Assembly: GCA_947482115.1 (NCBI GenBank)
Contig: CANKII010000002.1
Coordinates: forward strand, 62,001 to 126,000
DNA: 64,000 nt
Source of the DNA: Fibrobacterota bacterium
GTDB lineage: Bacteria; Fibrobacterota; Fibrobacteria; UBA11236
Direction of reading: 5' to 3'
Positions 44,227 through 51,988 of this stretch are shown in pieces. The notes below the pieces were generated by a model. That model made no database searches, was not told the origin of the DNA, and worked only from the letters and a program-made list of their open reading frames with translations. Within the stretch, counting starts at the first letter, position 1. The number at the start of each line of letters is the position of its first letter. A program made the position numbers and the translations under genes.

Positions 44227-44733
44227 ATGAAAACCCTGAAATCTTATGCCATTCTTCTCTTCGCCGCAGCCATGGTCTTTGCCAAAGCCCCCGCTCCCAT
44301 TGAGTCGGGACTCGGTAAAGTCTATGACGGCTATTTGAAAATCCAGCAAGCCTTGGCCGATGATGATTTTCAAAAGGCCAAGACCGCTTCCGCATCCTTG
44401 GTGGACACAGTGAAGGCTGTTCCGACGAAAGGGTTGGACAAAAACGCGAAATCGCATTGGGACAGCAGCAGTGTGGGAATCAGTAAATCGTTGAAGGCCA
44501 TGGCGGATGCGAAAGACATCAAGGCGTTGAGAAAGGAATTCAAAGGCTTGACGCCTTTGGTTGTGAGTGCGGTCGAGAGTTTTGGGATGAAGTCAGGTTC
44601 TTCGGCGTATCTGATCCATTGTCCGATGGCCAATGCGGACTGGGTGCAGAAGGATAAGAAGACGATGAATCCGTATTATGGGAAAGAGATGCAGGAGTGT
44701 GGGGAGGTTGTGAGGGAAGTGAAAAAGAGGTAG
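44227..44733 (+). CDS. Exported DUF3347-type protein
   Basis: 168 residues with a signal peptide (MKTLKSYAILLFAAAMVFAKA). The domain is helical (LGKVYDGYLKIQQALADDDFQKAKTASASLVDTV) and ends in a cysteine-containing CPMANADWVQ...NPYYGKEMQECGEV motif. DUF3347 domains occur with or fused to CusB-type adaptors; the Cys/Met/His residues suggest copper binding. Start is taken at ATG 44227, 34 bases after the cusA stop, with aaaggaaa upstream. Last gene of the copper block. Confidence 0.75.
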   Translation: MKTLKSYAILLFAAAMVFAKAPAPIESGLGKVYDGYLKIQQALADDDFQKAKTASASLVDTVKAVPTKGLDKNAKSHWDSSSVGISKSLKAMADAKDIKALRKEFKGLTPLVVSAVESFGMKSGSSAYLIHCPMANADWVQKDKKTMNPYYGKEMQECGEVVREVKKR

Positions 44734-44737
44734 GCGG

Positions 44738-45058
44738 TTATTTCTTCTTGCGCTTTGGAGTCGACATCGATTTGTCGACTGTTTCGGATACGGAACTGCT
44801 TTTCGAAAGATGTTTCTGAAGCAGAATTTCCCGCAAGACCTTTTTATCAGGAATCGGACGATCCTTGGTATAACCGTACAGTTCCCTCACCTCCGGATGA
44901 CGCGGCTGGTATGCGATTCGTTTTTTGCTCGCCTGCTCTCTCAACGCTAGCTTTGCTTCAATGTGGGCTTCTTCTTTTGGGGAAAGATTCAGAAATTCGG
45001 AAATCGTTCCGATCTTCCAACCCTTAGCTTCCAGTCGCTTTCTTTTGCCTTTGTTCAT
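44738..45058 (-). CDS. Chimeric antitoxin-like protein without its DNA-binding domain
   Basis: 106 residues. Residues 1-40 (KRLEAKGWKIGTISEFLNLS, EEAHIEAKLALRE) match the N-terminal arm that in many small proteins precedes an XRE helix-turn-helix antitoxin domain, but here no HTH follows. Instead residues 54-84 carry HPEVRELYG and DKKVLREILLQ, the same tail as the RHH antitoxin at 47377-47622. The end is a Ser/Lys-rich tail. No toxin gene adjoins it, so it is an orphan. It may neutralise the PIN toxin 2 kb away or be a decayed antitoxin; both are inference. Confidence 0.6.
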   Translation of the reverse strand: MNKGKRKRLEAKGWKIGTISEFLNLSPKEEAHIEAKLALREQASKKRIAYQPRHPEVRELYGYTKDRPIPDKKVLREILLQKHLSKSSSVSETVDKSMSTPKRKKK

Positions 45059-45137
45059 GGGATAAATTTATGTCTCGATTGGCATAAGATCAAAACCCTT
45101 TTCCCCAGTTAGTTGAAAAAGGAGTAAGTTTTGGTTC

Positions 45138-45626
45138 ATGAAGAACTTGACCGCAGTTATTTTGAATTTGTTTTTAGCGTTGCTAATTGGATGTGGCGAA
45201 AAAGAAAAAAGTGAGCTTTCGACCAAACCTTGGCCAAAAATAGACCTTAAAAAGTATGAGCCGAAAGCCCTATCTCCAGAGGAAATAAAAGCTAAGGAGA
45301 AACATGATCTCGATTCGGAAATATTCGCCCGTGAAACCTACCGTCAGGAACTCGGAAACAAGTTTTTAGATGAAGGGATGGATGTTTACGTTATGGTTTC
45401 TGGAAAAGAAAAACGAACTCTTAAACTTACGTACGTCTTGTTCAATAGGGTTTCAGTCCATCAGATGATGGAAGGCGAAACTTTTTGGGATTGGTGTTCT
45501 AGGGGCTTTACAAAAGTGATTATTACGGATGGCAATGACTACATCAAAACGCTAGAACTCGGGAAATACTCAATAAGTGATTGTAAGGATATGCTTGAGT
45601 ACGAACGGGCCGAGTCCAGAAAATAA
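45138..45626 (+). CDS. Small lipoprotein of unknown function
   Basis: 162 residues with a lipoprotein signal (LFLALLIGC, Cys19) and a following E/K-rich linker. The body (DVYVMVSGKEKRTLKLTYVLFNRVSVHQMMEG) may be a small alpha/beta domain; no family recognised. Low GC compared with the copper block. An aaaaaggag site lies 12 bases before the ATG. It belongs to a run of accessory genes at 45.1-46.4 kb. Confidence 0.6.
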   Translation: MKNLTAVILNLFLALLIGCGEKEKSELSTKPWPKIDLKKYEPKALSPEEIKAKEKHDLDSEIFARETYRQELGNKFLDEGMDVYVMVSGKEKRTLKLTYVLFNRVSVHQMMEGETFWDWCSRGFTKVIITDGNDYIKTLELGKYSISDCKDMLEYERAESRK

Positions 45627-45711
45627 TTTCGACTTAGCATTTGTGGTTTGGCTGTATGAAAAACTCAACTGGTGATTTCCATTTCCCAGACTACTCTTTT
45701 ACGAAAACTAG

Positions 45712-45921
45712 CTAGGGGTTCCACCTAGGCACTTCTGGTTTGGGTGGCTTAGACTCAACGTAACCGGGTGGCCTTAAGTGGATTTCAATTTTACGAAATG
45801 TATCGGCAATTTCATTCAATCTAAAATACCAAAGTGTCAACGAACGACATATTAAAAAAACAGCAGCCAGAATACAGAGGCACAGGAGAAAGAGTAACGC
45901 ACCTTCTACAAGATTATTCAT
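45712..45921 (-). CDS. Small single-span membrane protein, unknown
   Basis: 69 residues. A hydrophobic segment (ALLFLLCLCILAAVFLICRSL) is followed by a short amphipathic part and a proline-rich tail (RPPGYVESKPPKPEVPRW). A ggag ribosome site precedes the ATG. AT-rich like its neighbours. No function can be assigned. Confidence 0.45.
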   Translation of the reverse strand: MNNLVEGALLFLLCLCILAAVFLICRSLTLWYFRLNEIADTFRKIEIHLRPPGYVESKPPKPEVPRWNP

Positions 45922-45951
45922 AACCGCTCCCTTTGAATTATTTTCCCTGAC

Positions 45952-46419
45952 TTATTGAAAAGTGAGTCGCCTTGCAATTATTGTAAATCCAATCGGCATA
46001 ATCAGTAGCAAGACGCCAATGCCAAAAGTCATGATTTGAGACCAAAATAATACCCAAGTCCGTTTACCAAGGGTACACGATAACTTTCGTAAAGGTGTCA
46101 ATTTTGGATCTGACATATCATTTTCTCGCTTACGTGCTATATCTGTTGTGATTCTGAAATCACGTAATCGATTTATTGTACAGAATATTCCTAGAGCAAC
46201 AGACAAGATCAAAAAAGCTACGGAAATAAATAAGCAATTCTGCCATCTAAATTTTTCAAATTCTTTGCTTAAGAGAATCGACATTTCAAAACCCAAAGTC
46301 GCTACCGAAAGGCTAAGAATGACATTCAAGGCATAGCCAAGTTGCTCTATCGTTCGGCCCTGCCAACGAATGAAGGAATCACGATTTTTCGTTTGTGCAG
46401 GTTGTCCATAATTGGACAT
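45952..46419 (-). CDS. Integral membrane protein of unknown function
   Basis: 155 residues with three to four hydrophobic helices (ALNVILSLSVATLGFEMSILL, CLFISVAFLILSVALGIF, WVLFWSQIMTFGIGVLLLIMPIGFTIIA) and charged loops (RDFRITTDIARKREND). The N-terminus is cytoplasmic and polar. No family recognised. It starts 30 bases before the 69-residue gene on the same strand, so the two may be one unit. AT-rich accessory segment. Confidence 0.5.
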   Translation of the reverse strand: MSNYGQPAQTKNRDSFIRWQGRTIEQLGYALNVILSLSVATLGFEMSILLSKEFEKFRWQNCLFISVAFLILSVALGIFCTINRLRDFRITTDIARKRENDMSDPKLTPLRKLSCTLGKRTWVLFWSQIMTFGIGVLLLIMPIGFTIIARRLTFQ

Positions 46420-46423
46420 TTCT

Positions 46424-46849
46424 TCACGCCTCCAACTTCGCGTCCAACGTAATCTCCGCCTTCAACACCCTCGAGATCGGACATCCAACCTTCGCCGCAG
46501 CTGCAGCCGCGTCAAACGCTTCCTTCGTCGCGCCGGGGACTTTCGCCACCGTCGAAAGATTCACCTTCGTGATCGTAAACCCGGCGTCTGTCTTCTCAAA
46601 AATCACCGTCGCCGTCGTCGCGACGCTCACGGGATTCATCCCTGCTTTTCCCAACTCCGCCGACAAAGCCATCGAGAAGCATCCCGCATGCGCCGCCGCG
46701 ATCAATTCCTCGGGATTCGTTCCCGCGCCATTCTCGAATCGTGTGCTGAAGGAATACTGCTTCGCTGCCAGCGCTCCGCTTTCCGTGGAGATGGTTCCGT
46801 TTCCGTCCTTGAGTCCGCCGTTCCACTGTGCCGATGCCTTGCGTTCCAT
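46424..46849 (-). CDS. OsmC/Ohr-family peroxiredoxin
   Basis: 141 residues: an OsmC subfamily protein that reduces organic hydroperoxides. It begins ERKASAQWNGGLKDGNGTIST, carries the first redox cysteine region NPEELIAAAHAGCFSMALSAELG and the second in AAKVGCPISRVLKAEITLDAKL. Length and motifs fit OsmC rather than Ohr. It belongs to the normal chromosome by composition, unlike the AT-rich genes to its left. Confidence 0.9.
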   Translation of the reverse strand: MERKASAQWNGGLKDGNGTISTESGALAAKQYSFSTRFENGAGTNPEELIAAAHAGCFSMALSAELGKAGMNPVSVATTATVIFEKTDAGFTITKVNLSTVAKVPGATKEAFDAAAAAAKVGCPISRVLKAEITLDAKLEA

Positions 46850-46882
46850 GTTATTCTCCGGTGTGGGTGTGATGGGGATAAA

Positions 46883-47380
46883 TTAACTCTGTTTCTTCTT
46901 GCTCCGCCGCCGCGGGCGGGTTCTATAGGATGCCGTGGGTTCCTTGACCATATCGCCCGGATCTTTTTTCTGGAGCAACTTCAGGAAAAAGCGGGGATTC
47001 ACGGCTTCCACTTTGGAATGGGTGAAATCCTTCATATCCCGGGTGATGATAAAATCCATTCCATGCTTAATCGATACGGATTCGAGTACGGCATCTTCGA
47101 AATCCGTGATTCGGGAATTCATGGCCTTTTCGATAATTCCTTGATCCACCGGAAGTATTTCAATCAGGCCAAAGAGTTTGGAAATTTTTTGGCGGACTTC
47201 TCCACGCGAGCGGTCACTCTTTTCCAGAAAATAAGCGAGGGTGGTTATCTCATGCGCCGAGGCGAAGGCCTTGAATTCGCGCCGTCCCGCAAGATTCATG
47301 ATGTGGGCGGCATCCTCATAATCGTCTCTTACGAGCAGAAAATCCATAAGGACGTTGACGTCCAAAAGAGACTTGATCAT
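46883..47380 (-). CDS. PIN-domain ribonuclease toxin
   Basis: 165 residues (VapC-like). Acidic metal-site residues are D7 (LLDVNVLMDFLL), E44 (AHEITTLAYFL), D96 (ITDFEDAVLES) and D115 (FIITRDMKDF). The C-terminus is basic and longer than usual (RTRPRRRSKKKQS). Its start overlaps the antitoxin stop by 4 bases, the usual layout of a type II toxin-antitoxin operon with the antitoxin first. Target RNA unknown. Confidence 0.88.
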   Translation of the reverse strand: MIKSLLDVNVLMDFLLVRDDYEDAAHIMNLAGRREFKAFASAHEITTLAYFLEKSDRSRGEVRQKISKLFGLIEILPVDQGIIEKAMNSRITDFEDAVLESVSIKHGMDFIITRDMKDFTHSKVEAVNPRFFLKLLQKKDPGDMVKEPTASYRTRPRRRSKKKQS

Positions 47381-47622
47381 TTGAGATATCTCTGGAGCAA
47401 AGCTTCTCTCATGGCTTTTTTATCCTTCGGAACCGTCGCTCCTTTGAAGGAGCCATAAAGTTCCCTGACTACGGGATGGTCCGGCACATATTCCTTGCGA
47501 TTCTTATGCATGTCCCGAAAGAAATCTCCGACCATGTTGGAAATGGAATCGTTTTTTTCTTTTGCGAGTTTATGGGCGAACTCGATGGTTTCTTCATCAA
47601 GGCTCAGCGTCAGCTTTTTCAA
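47377..47622 (-). CDS. Ribbon-helix-helix-type antitoxin (DUF6364-like)
   Basis: 81 residues from a TTG start with ggggggc upstream. Residues 1-40 (KLTLSLDEETIEFAHKLAKEKNDSISNMVGDFF) form a ribbon-helix-helix DNA-binding domain. The C-terminal part (49-80: HPVVRELYG, DKKAMREALLQ) is the likely toxin-binding tail. It cotranscribes with the PIN toxin and probably represses its own promoter through the paired sites at 47643-47674. The tail is shared with the orphan protein at 44738-45058. Confidence 0.85.
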   Translation of the reverse strand: MKKLTLSLDEETIEFAHKLAKEKNDSISNMVGDFFRDMHKNRKEYVPDHPVVRELYGSFKGATVPKDKKAMREALLQRYLK

Positions 47623-47642
47623 GGTTGCCCCCCGGAAATTTT

Positions 47643-47674
47643 GATACGTATTAATTTATAACAGGATACGTATT
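47643..47674 (-). promoter_or_regulatory. Paired operator of the PIN/RHH toxin-antitoxin operon
   Basis: gatacgtatt occurs at 47643-47652 and 47665-47674, exactly 22 bases apart (two helical turns). Each contains the palindrome atacgtat. On the minus strand a -10-like TATAAA lies between them. The position, 20-50 bases before the antitoxin start, is what an autorepressing RHH antitoxin would use. Confidence 0.65.
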
Positions 47675-47783
47675 TAGGCAAGAAGGTTATGATTTCGCAT
47701 TCCACCTCAACTTTGACTTTTTTACAAGAAAAATGACCCCGGAAAAGAGGCCTTTTTCCCATAACCTCAGTTATTATGAAGAC

Positions 47784-48632
47784 ATGCACCTCGTCGTCGC
47801 CAAGACCCGCCTGAGCGAAAACGTCGTCCGACTGGATGTTTCGGCGCCTCGCATTGCGGAAGTACGGCAACCCGGCCAGTTCGTCATTGTGCGTCTCGGT
47901 GAGGGAGCGGAGCGCATCCCCCTGACCATCGCAGATGCGGATTCGGATGCGGGTACACTGACACTGGTTATTCAGGCGGTGGGGAAGAGTACGAAGGATT
48001 TGACTTCACTGGAAGTCGGAGACTCCATCACCGACATTGCGGGACCTCTCGGTCATCCCACCGAATTAATCACTTCCGGTCGTGCATTATGCATCGGCGG
48101 CGGCGTGGGCACGGCGGTCGTGCATCCCATCGCGCAGGAATTGTTCAGCCGTGGAGTGGACGTGATGAGCGTCATCGGTGGGCGGGCGCGGGATTTCGTG
48201 ATCTTCGAGAACGAGTTGTTCCGGTTCGGCGACGTGATCGTTTGCACCGACGACGGCAGTTATGGAAAAAAAGGTTTGGTGACGAGTGTTGCACAGGACA
48301 TTCTCGCGAACAGTGAAATCGACATTGTTTACACGGCGGGCCCGGTTCCCATGATGCGCGCCGTGGCCAATCTGACGCGGCCCTTCGGCGTGAAAACCAT
48401 CGTGTCCCTCAATCCCGTAATGGTGGACGGCACCGGCATGTGCGGCGGTTGCCGCGTAAGCGTCGGCGGACAAACGCTTTTCGCCTGTGTGGACGGTCCG
48501 GAATTCGACGGCCATGAAGTGGACTTCGAAATGCTGATGGATCGCCTGACCACTTATCGAACTGCGGAAAAACAATCGCTGAACCCGAACTGCCAGTCGC
48601 GGCATGCGTCGGTTTCAACCCATTTGCCATGA
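47784..48632 (+). CDS. nfnA: NfnA/SudB-type FAD-NAD(P)-binding subunit with [2Fe-2S] cluster
   Basis: 282 residues from ATG 47784. Ferredoxin-NADP reductase fold: FAD motif ERIPLTIADAD, NAD loop CIGGGVGTAVVHPIAQEL, and a C-terminal DGTGMCGGCRVSVGGQTLFACVDGPEFDGHEVDF that binds a [2Fe-2S] cluster. With the next gene it forms an NADH-dependent ferredoxin:NADP oxidoreductase (or sulfide dehydrogenase) of the Nfn type, which balances reduced ferredoxin, NADH and NADPH. Overlaps nfnB by 4 bases (atga). Nfn versus SudBA cannot be decided. Confidence 0.85.
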   Translation: MHLVVAKTRLSENVVRLDVSAPRIAEVRQPGQFVIVRLGEGAERIPLTIADADSDAGTLTLVIQAVGKSTKDLTSLEVGDSITDIAGPLGHPTELITSGRALCIGGGVGTAVVHPIAQELFSRGVDVMSVIGGRARDFVIFENELFRFGDVIVCTDDGSYGKKGLVTSVAQDILANSEIDIVYTAGPVPMMRAVANLTRPFGVKTIVSLNPVMVDGTGMCGGCRVSVGGQTLFACVDGPEFDGHEVDFEMLMDRLTTYRTAEKQSLNPNCQSRHASVSTHLP

Positions 48633-50119
48633 TCGCCAAATCCCCCGATACCCCTTCCAAGCCCACACCGAAACAACGGATGCTCATCGAGCGGCAGCAC
48701 ATGCCGGAACAGGATGCGCAAGCGCGCGCTGCGAATTTCGGCGAGGTGAATCTGGGTTTGACGGAACAACTGGCTTTGCTGGAGGCCGATCGTTGTTTGC
48801 AATGCAAGGTCCCCAAATGCGTGAACGGCTGTCCGGTGAAGGTCAACATTCCCCAGTTCATCAAGCATTTGTCGGAAGGGGATTTGCCGGGGGCTGCGAA
48901 ATGCCTGTTGCGCGACAACGTGCTGCCTTCCGTGACGGGCCGGGTGTGTCCCCAGGAAAGCCAGTGTGAATCGGAATGTTTGCGGGCTCACAAGGGTTTG
49001 TCCGTGGCTATCGGGTATCTGGAACGCTTCGTCGGCGATTGGGCGCGGGAGCATTCCGGCGATCAAACTCCGAATGAAGTGACACCGAGCGGGAAAACTG
49101 TTGCCATCGTCGGCTCTGGCCCGGGCGGTCTTGCCGCTGCGGGAGGATTGGCGGCAAGCGGACACGATGTCACGGTGTTCGAAGCCCTGCACAAGGCGGG
49201 TGGCGTGTTGATCTACGGCATTCCCGAATTCCGGTTGCCGAAAAAAATTGTCGAAGCCGAAGTCCGGCGTCTGGAAAAGGCCGGTGTAAAAATCGTTTGC
49301 AATACCATCATCGGGCGCACCTACACTTTGCAGGAACTGCAAGGGCAATTCGATGCGGTGTTCCTCGCCAACGGGGCCGGGTTACCCATCTTCATGAACA
49401 TTCCCGGTGAAAATCTCAAAGGTGTTTATTCCGCCAACGAATATCTCACCCGGGTGAATTTAATGGCGGCCCACGAATTTCCCAATTCCGATACGCCGGT
49501 GCTGCGTGGCAAACACGTCGCGATTGTGGGCGGCGGCAATGTCGCCATGGACGCGGCCCGCACGGCCAAAAGGCTGGGCGCGGAATCCTCCACCATCGTT
49601 TACCGCCGTTCGAAAGAAGAATTACCGGCGCGGGAAGAGGAAGCGCATCATGCCCGGGAAGAAGGGCTGCAATTCGAGTTCCTCGCCGCTCCAGTTCAGG
49701 TTTTGGGCAACGAGGAAAAATGGGTCACAGGACTCAAATGTGTGCGCATGCAAGCTGGCGAGCCGGATGAGTCCGGTCGCGCAAGGCCCGTCGCCATTCC
49801 CGGATCGGAATTCGTTATTCCCTGCGACACTGTGGTGACGGCCATCGGCAGTCGCGCCAATCCCCTACTCACCTCAACGTGTCCCGACCTTCAGCTCAAC
49901 AAATGGGGCAACATCATTGTGGATGAAAACGGGATGACGAGTCTTCCCGGTGTTTTCGCCGGCGGCGACATTGTCCGTGGAGCCGCCACGGTGATTCTTG
50001 CCATGGGCGACGGTAAACGGGCGGCGAAGGCGATGGATGATTATCTCCGAAACACCGAAACGGAATCCGGGTCCATACGGAACAACATCATGGCATCGTT
50101 GTGTGATGTGAACTTGTGA
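48629..50119 (+). CDS. nfnB: NfnB/GltD-like FAD-NAD(P)-binding iron-sulfur subunit
   Basis: 496 residues. N-terminal Fe-S domain with CLQCKVPKCVNGCPVKVNIPQF and CPQESQCESECLR ligands, then two nucleotide-binding folds (VAIVGSGPGGLAAAGGLAASGH and VAIVGGGNVAMDAARTAKRLG), and the GltD-like C-terminus ANPLLTSTCPDLQLNKWGNIIVDENGMTSLPGVFAGGDIVRGAATVILAMGDGKRAAKAMD. It would bifurcate electrons together with NfnA. No gltB large subunit gene is near, supporting Nfn rather than glutamate synthase. Confidence 0.87.
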   Translation: MIAKSPDTPSKPTPKQRMLIERQHMPEQDAQARAANFGEVNLGLTEQLALLEADRCLQCKVPKCVNGCPVKVNIPQFIKHLSEGDLPGAAKCLLRDNVLPSVTGRVCPQESQCESECLRAHKGLSVAIGYLERFVGDWAREHSGDQTPNEVTPSGKTVAIVGSGPGGLAAAGGLAASGHDVTVFEALHKAGGVLIYGIPEFRLPKKIVEAEVRRLEKAGVKIVCNTIIGRTYTLQELQGQFDAVFLANGAGLPIFMNIPGENLKGVYSANEYLTRVNLMAAHEFPNSDTPVLRGKHVAIVGGGNVAMDAARTAKRLGAESSTIVYRRSKEELPAREEEAHHAREEGLQFEFLAAPVQVLGNEEKWVTGLKCVRMQAGEPDESGRARPVAIPGSEFVIPCDTVVTAIGSRANPLLTSTCPDLQLNKWGNIIVDENGMTSLPGVFAGGDIVRGAATVILAMGDGKRAAKAMDDYLRNTETESGSIRNNIMASLCDVNL

Positions 50120-50277
50120 TTTGCGGGGGAGAACCGAACTCCCGCAGGTTTTATTTCGGAGTCATTTGATTGGCCAATACCCCGTTTTTACGATGAAACC
50201 TCGGAATTGCCCCCCCAAATGTGTCCCAAACCCATTTGTACTATTTCATCCGGTTACTACAACATGAGGAGCAGCCT

Positions 50278-51363
50278 ATGTTTGAGAAAATAATCGTATC
50301 AGTGCCGGTCATCGTGGTGACGGCATTTCTCTCCGGATGCATGGACAGCACCCAGCCTTCCACACAGACGCCAGGCGTTTCTTCCAAGGACAATGTGCTT
50401 GCGGTTTCCATCGCGTTGTCCCAGAGTGTCGCGGATTCCCTGTCCGTTGCCGAAATAAAAATTTCCGGAACTGACATGGACACGATTACCCGCCAATGGA
50501 ACGTTGCGGGTGCGGAAGTCTATAATGTCGTCGACGGTGTTCCTTCAGGATACTCCCGGAATATCGACATCAACCTTGTGGATAAACACAACCACAGGGC
50601 CTATTATGGCACGACGCACGCGGATGTCCTGTCTGATGCGCGAACGAACGCTTCCTTGAAGTTGAAATGCGACAAGGACACCACAACTCTGAACGGGAAC
50701 TGCAGGCATGAAAAAGAACGCCCCGTGTTCATGGCGGACAGTTCGACGGTTTTCCTCGCCGATTTTAACAGCAACCTGACCGATCTCGTTACCCATACGG
50801 TCGGCACGCTGAGTTCGGGTTCCTTTGTTCCGGCGTTGTCGTGGGATGGCCTCAAATTCGATCTCACTTCCCACACAAAGGCGCTTTACAAGTTCTCGAG
50901 AACACCCCAGCTCGATATTAGTACGGGAACCATGGAAGCGCTGGTTTATGTCGATTCCCTGAGGCCGGATTACAACCATATCATTGATAAATCCTGGCTT
51001 TATGGAATCACCGTGGCACCCGATGGGAATTTGGCGGTGCACTTCGGTGGGCCTCACAGCGCTGCTTGGTGGTTCACGACCGTGCCGCTTCCGTTAAAAG
51101 CATGGTCCTATGTGTGTGGTAGTTTCGACGGCACCACGCTCCGTTTGTATTTGAATGGAGCACTCGTTGCCAGTACCCCTTATGACGGATTTCATGGGGA
51201 TACTTCGTACGATTTGGGCATTGGTAACGCCACTGCGAGTACGAATGACGTGCGTTTCGCCGGAATTATCGACGAAATCAGGATTTCAAAGAGTGTCCGC
51301 TCTCCCCAGGAAATTATCGCGAACTGGTCCACGATTCATAAAAAAATTGAAGCGTGGCATTGA
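50278..51363 (+). CDS. Lipoprotein with LamG/concanavalin-A-like domain
   Basis: 361 residues from ATG 50278 (gaggagcag upstream). The signal peptide ends in a lipobox (TAFLSGC). The N-terminal half is a beta-rich region with no known match (VADSLSVAEIKISGTDMDTI). Residues about 155-360 are a jelly-roll LamG/laminin-G-like-3 domain (STGTMEALVYVDS, WSYVCGSFDGTTLRLYLNGALVASTPY, DVRFAGIIDEIRISKSVRSPQEI). Likely binds sugar or extracellular matrix at the cell surface. An isolated gene following nfnB. Confidence 0.75.
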   Translation: MFEKIIVSVPVIVVTAFLSGCMDSTQPSTQTPGVSSKDNVLAVSIALSQSVADSLSVAEIKISGTDMDTITRQWNVAGAEVYNVVDGVPSGYSRNIDINLVDKHNHRAYYGTTHADVLSDARTNASLKLKCDKDTTTLNGNCRHEKERPVFMADSSTVFLADFNSNLTDLVTHTVGTLSSGSFVPALSWDGLKFDLTSHTKALYKFSRTPQLDISTGTMEALVYVDSLRPDYNHIIDKSWLYGITVAPDGNLAVHFGGPHSAAWWFTTVPLPLKAWSYVCGSFDGTTLRLYLNGALVASTPYDGFHGDTSYDLGIGNATASTNDVRFAGIIDEIRISKSVRSPQEIIANWSTIHKKIEAWH

Positions 51364-51403
51364 GGGGATAAATCCGGATTTCTGCGGCTGTTAAAAGCTG
51401 CGC

Positions 51404-51490
51404 TGGTGCCCGAGGGGAGACTCGAACTCCCACAACCTTGCGATCACAAGAACCTGAATCTTGCGTGTCTACCAATTTCACCACCCGGGC
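51404..51490 (-). tRNA. tRNA-Leu (anticodon CAG)
   Basis: Minus strand: acceptor gcccggg pairs with ctcgggc next to an encoded CCA; anticodon stem caaga/tcttg holds loop ttcaggt, giving anticodon CAG; a long variable arm (tgatcgcaaggttgt) and the T-arm gggagttcgagtctccc follow. 87 bases including CCA. Type II architecture agrees with leucine. Confidence 0.95.
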
Positions 51491-51505
51491 GGCAGCAGGG
51501 GGCAA

Positions 51506-51534
51506 AAGATTGAAACTGGGGGGCGGGGTGTCAA
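51506..51534 (-). promoter_or_regulatory. Promoter of tRNA-Leu
   Basis: TTGACA at 51534-51529 (minus strand), 17-base spacer, then AATCTT at 51511-51506. The -35 is perfect, the -10 weak. The tRNA 5' end is 16 bases downstream. Confidence 0.5.
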
Positions 51535-51544
51535 TAAAAATGGG

Positions 51545-51585
51545 GCCCATGTAGGGGCGTGATTGAATCGCGCCCCTACATGGGC
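51545..51585. repeat. 41-base palindromic repeat between arsC and tRNA-Leu
   Basis: gcccatgtaggggcg (51545-51559) with cgcccctacatgggc (51571-51585), loop tgattgaatcg. The gtagggg...cccctac part is common to the outer stems at 13221, 14442 and 53334. A decayed relative ends the adenosine-kinase-like gene at 60372. Confidence 0.8.
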
Positions 51586-51592
51586 TAACGGC

Positions 51593-51988
51593 CTACAACC
51601 GGGTCAATAAATTTTTCACCTTTTCACCGATTAAATCGCGAACCCTGCGGAAATCCTGCGGCTGCATCAATTTGGGATCGGGCAGGCCCCAGTCTTCGCG
51701 GATGCGACCCACGACAAAGGGGCAGGCATCGCCGCAGCCCATGGTGATTACCGCATCGTATTCGATCTTGGGGACTTCGTCAAGGGATTTGGAAATGTGG
51801 GTGGAGAGATCGTAACCAGATTCCTTCATGAACTCAATCGCCTTGGGATTGACCACGCCGGAAGGCTTTGAACCCGCGCTGAAACTTTCCACCGAATCGC
51901 CGCCCAGCATTTTGGCGAAGGCTTCCGCCATCTGGCTGCGATTGCTGTTCTCAATGCACACGAAGAGGATTTGCTTTTTATGCGTCAT
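51593..51988 (-). CDS. arsC: Arsenate reductase, thioredoxin-coupled low-molecular-weight phosphatase type
   Basis: 131 residues with the phosphatase-like P-loop CIENSNRSQMAEAF, a downstream cysteine pair (MGCGDACPF) and the DWGLPDP acid loop. Reduces arsenate to arsenite. Its start overlaps the aquaporin gene by 11 bases. Coupling to an aquaglyceroporin suggests arsenite leaves by facilitated diffusion; no ArsB or Acr3 pump or ArsR regulator is present in the window. Confidence 0.88.
   Translation of the reverse strand: MTHKKQILFVCIENSNRSQMAEAFAKMLGGDSVESFSAGSKPSGVVNPKAIEFMKESGYDLSTHISKSLDEVPKIEYDAVITMGCGDACPFVVGRIREDWGLPDPKLMQPQDFRRVRDLIGEKVKNLLTRL

Noticed and set aside
48629-50119. Glutamate synthase small subunit (gltD)
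   Set aside because: Sequence is GltD-like, but no gltB is present and the partner upstream is an NfnA/SudB-type subunit, so an Nfn-type complex is the better call.
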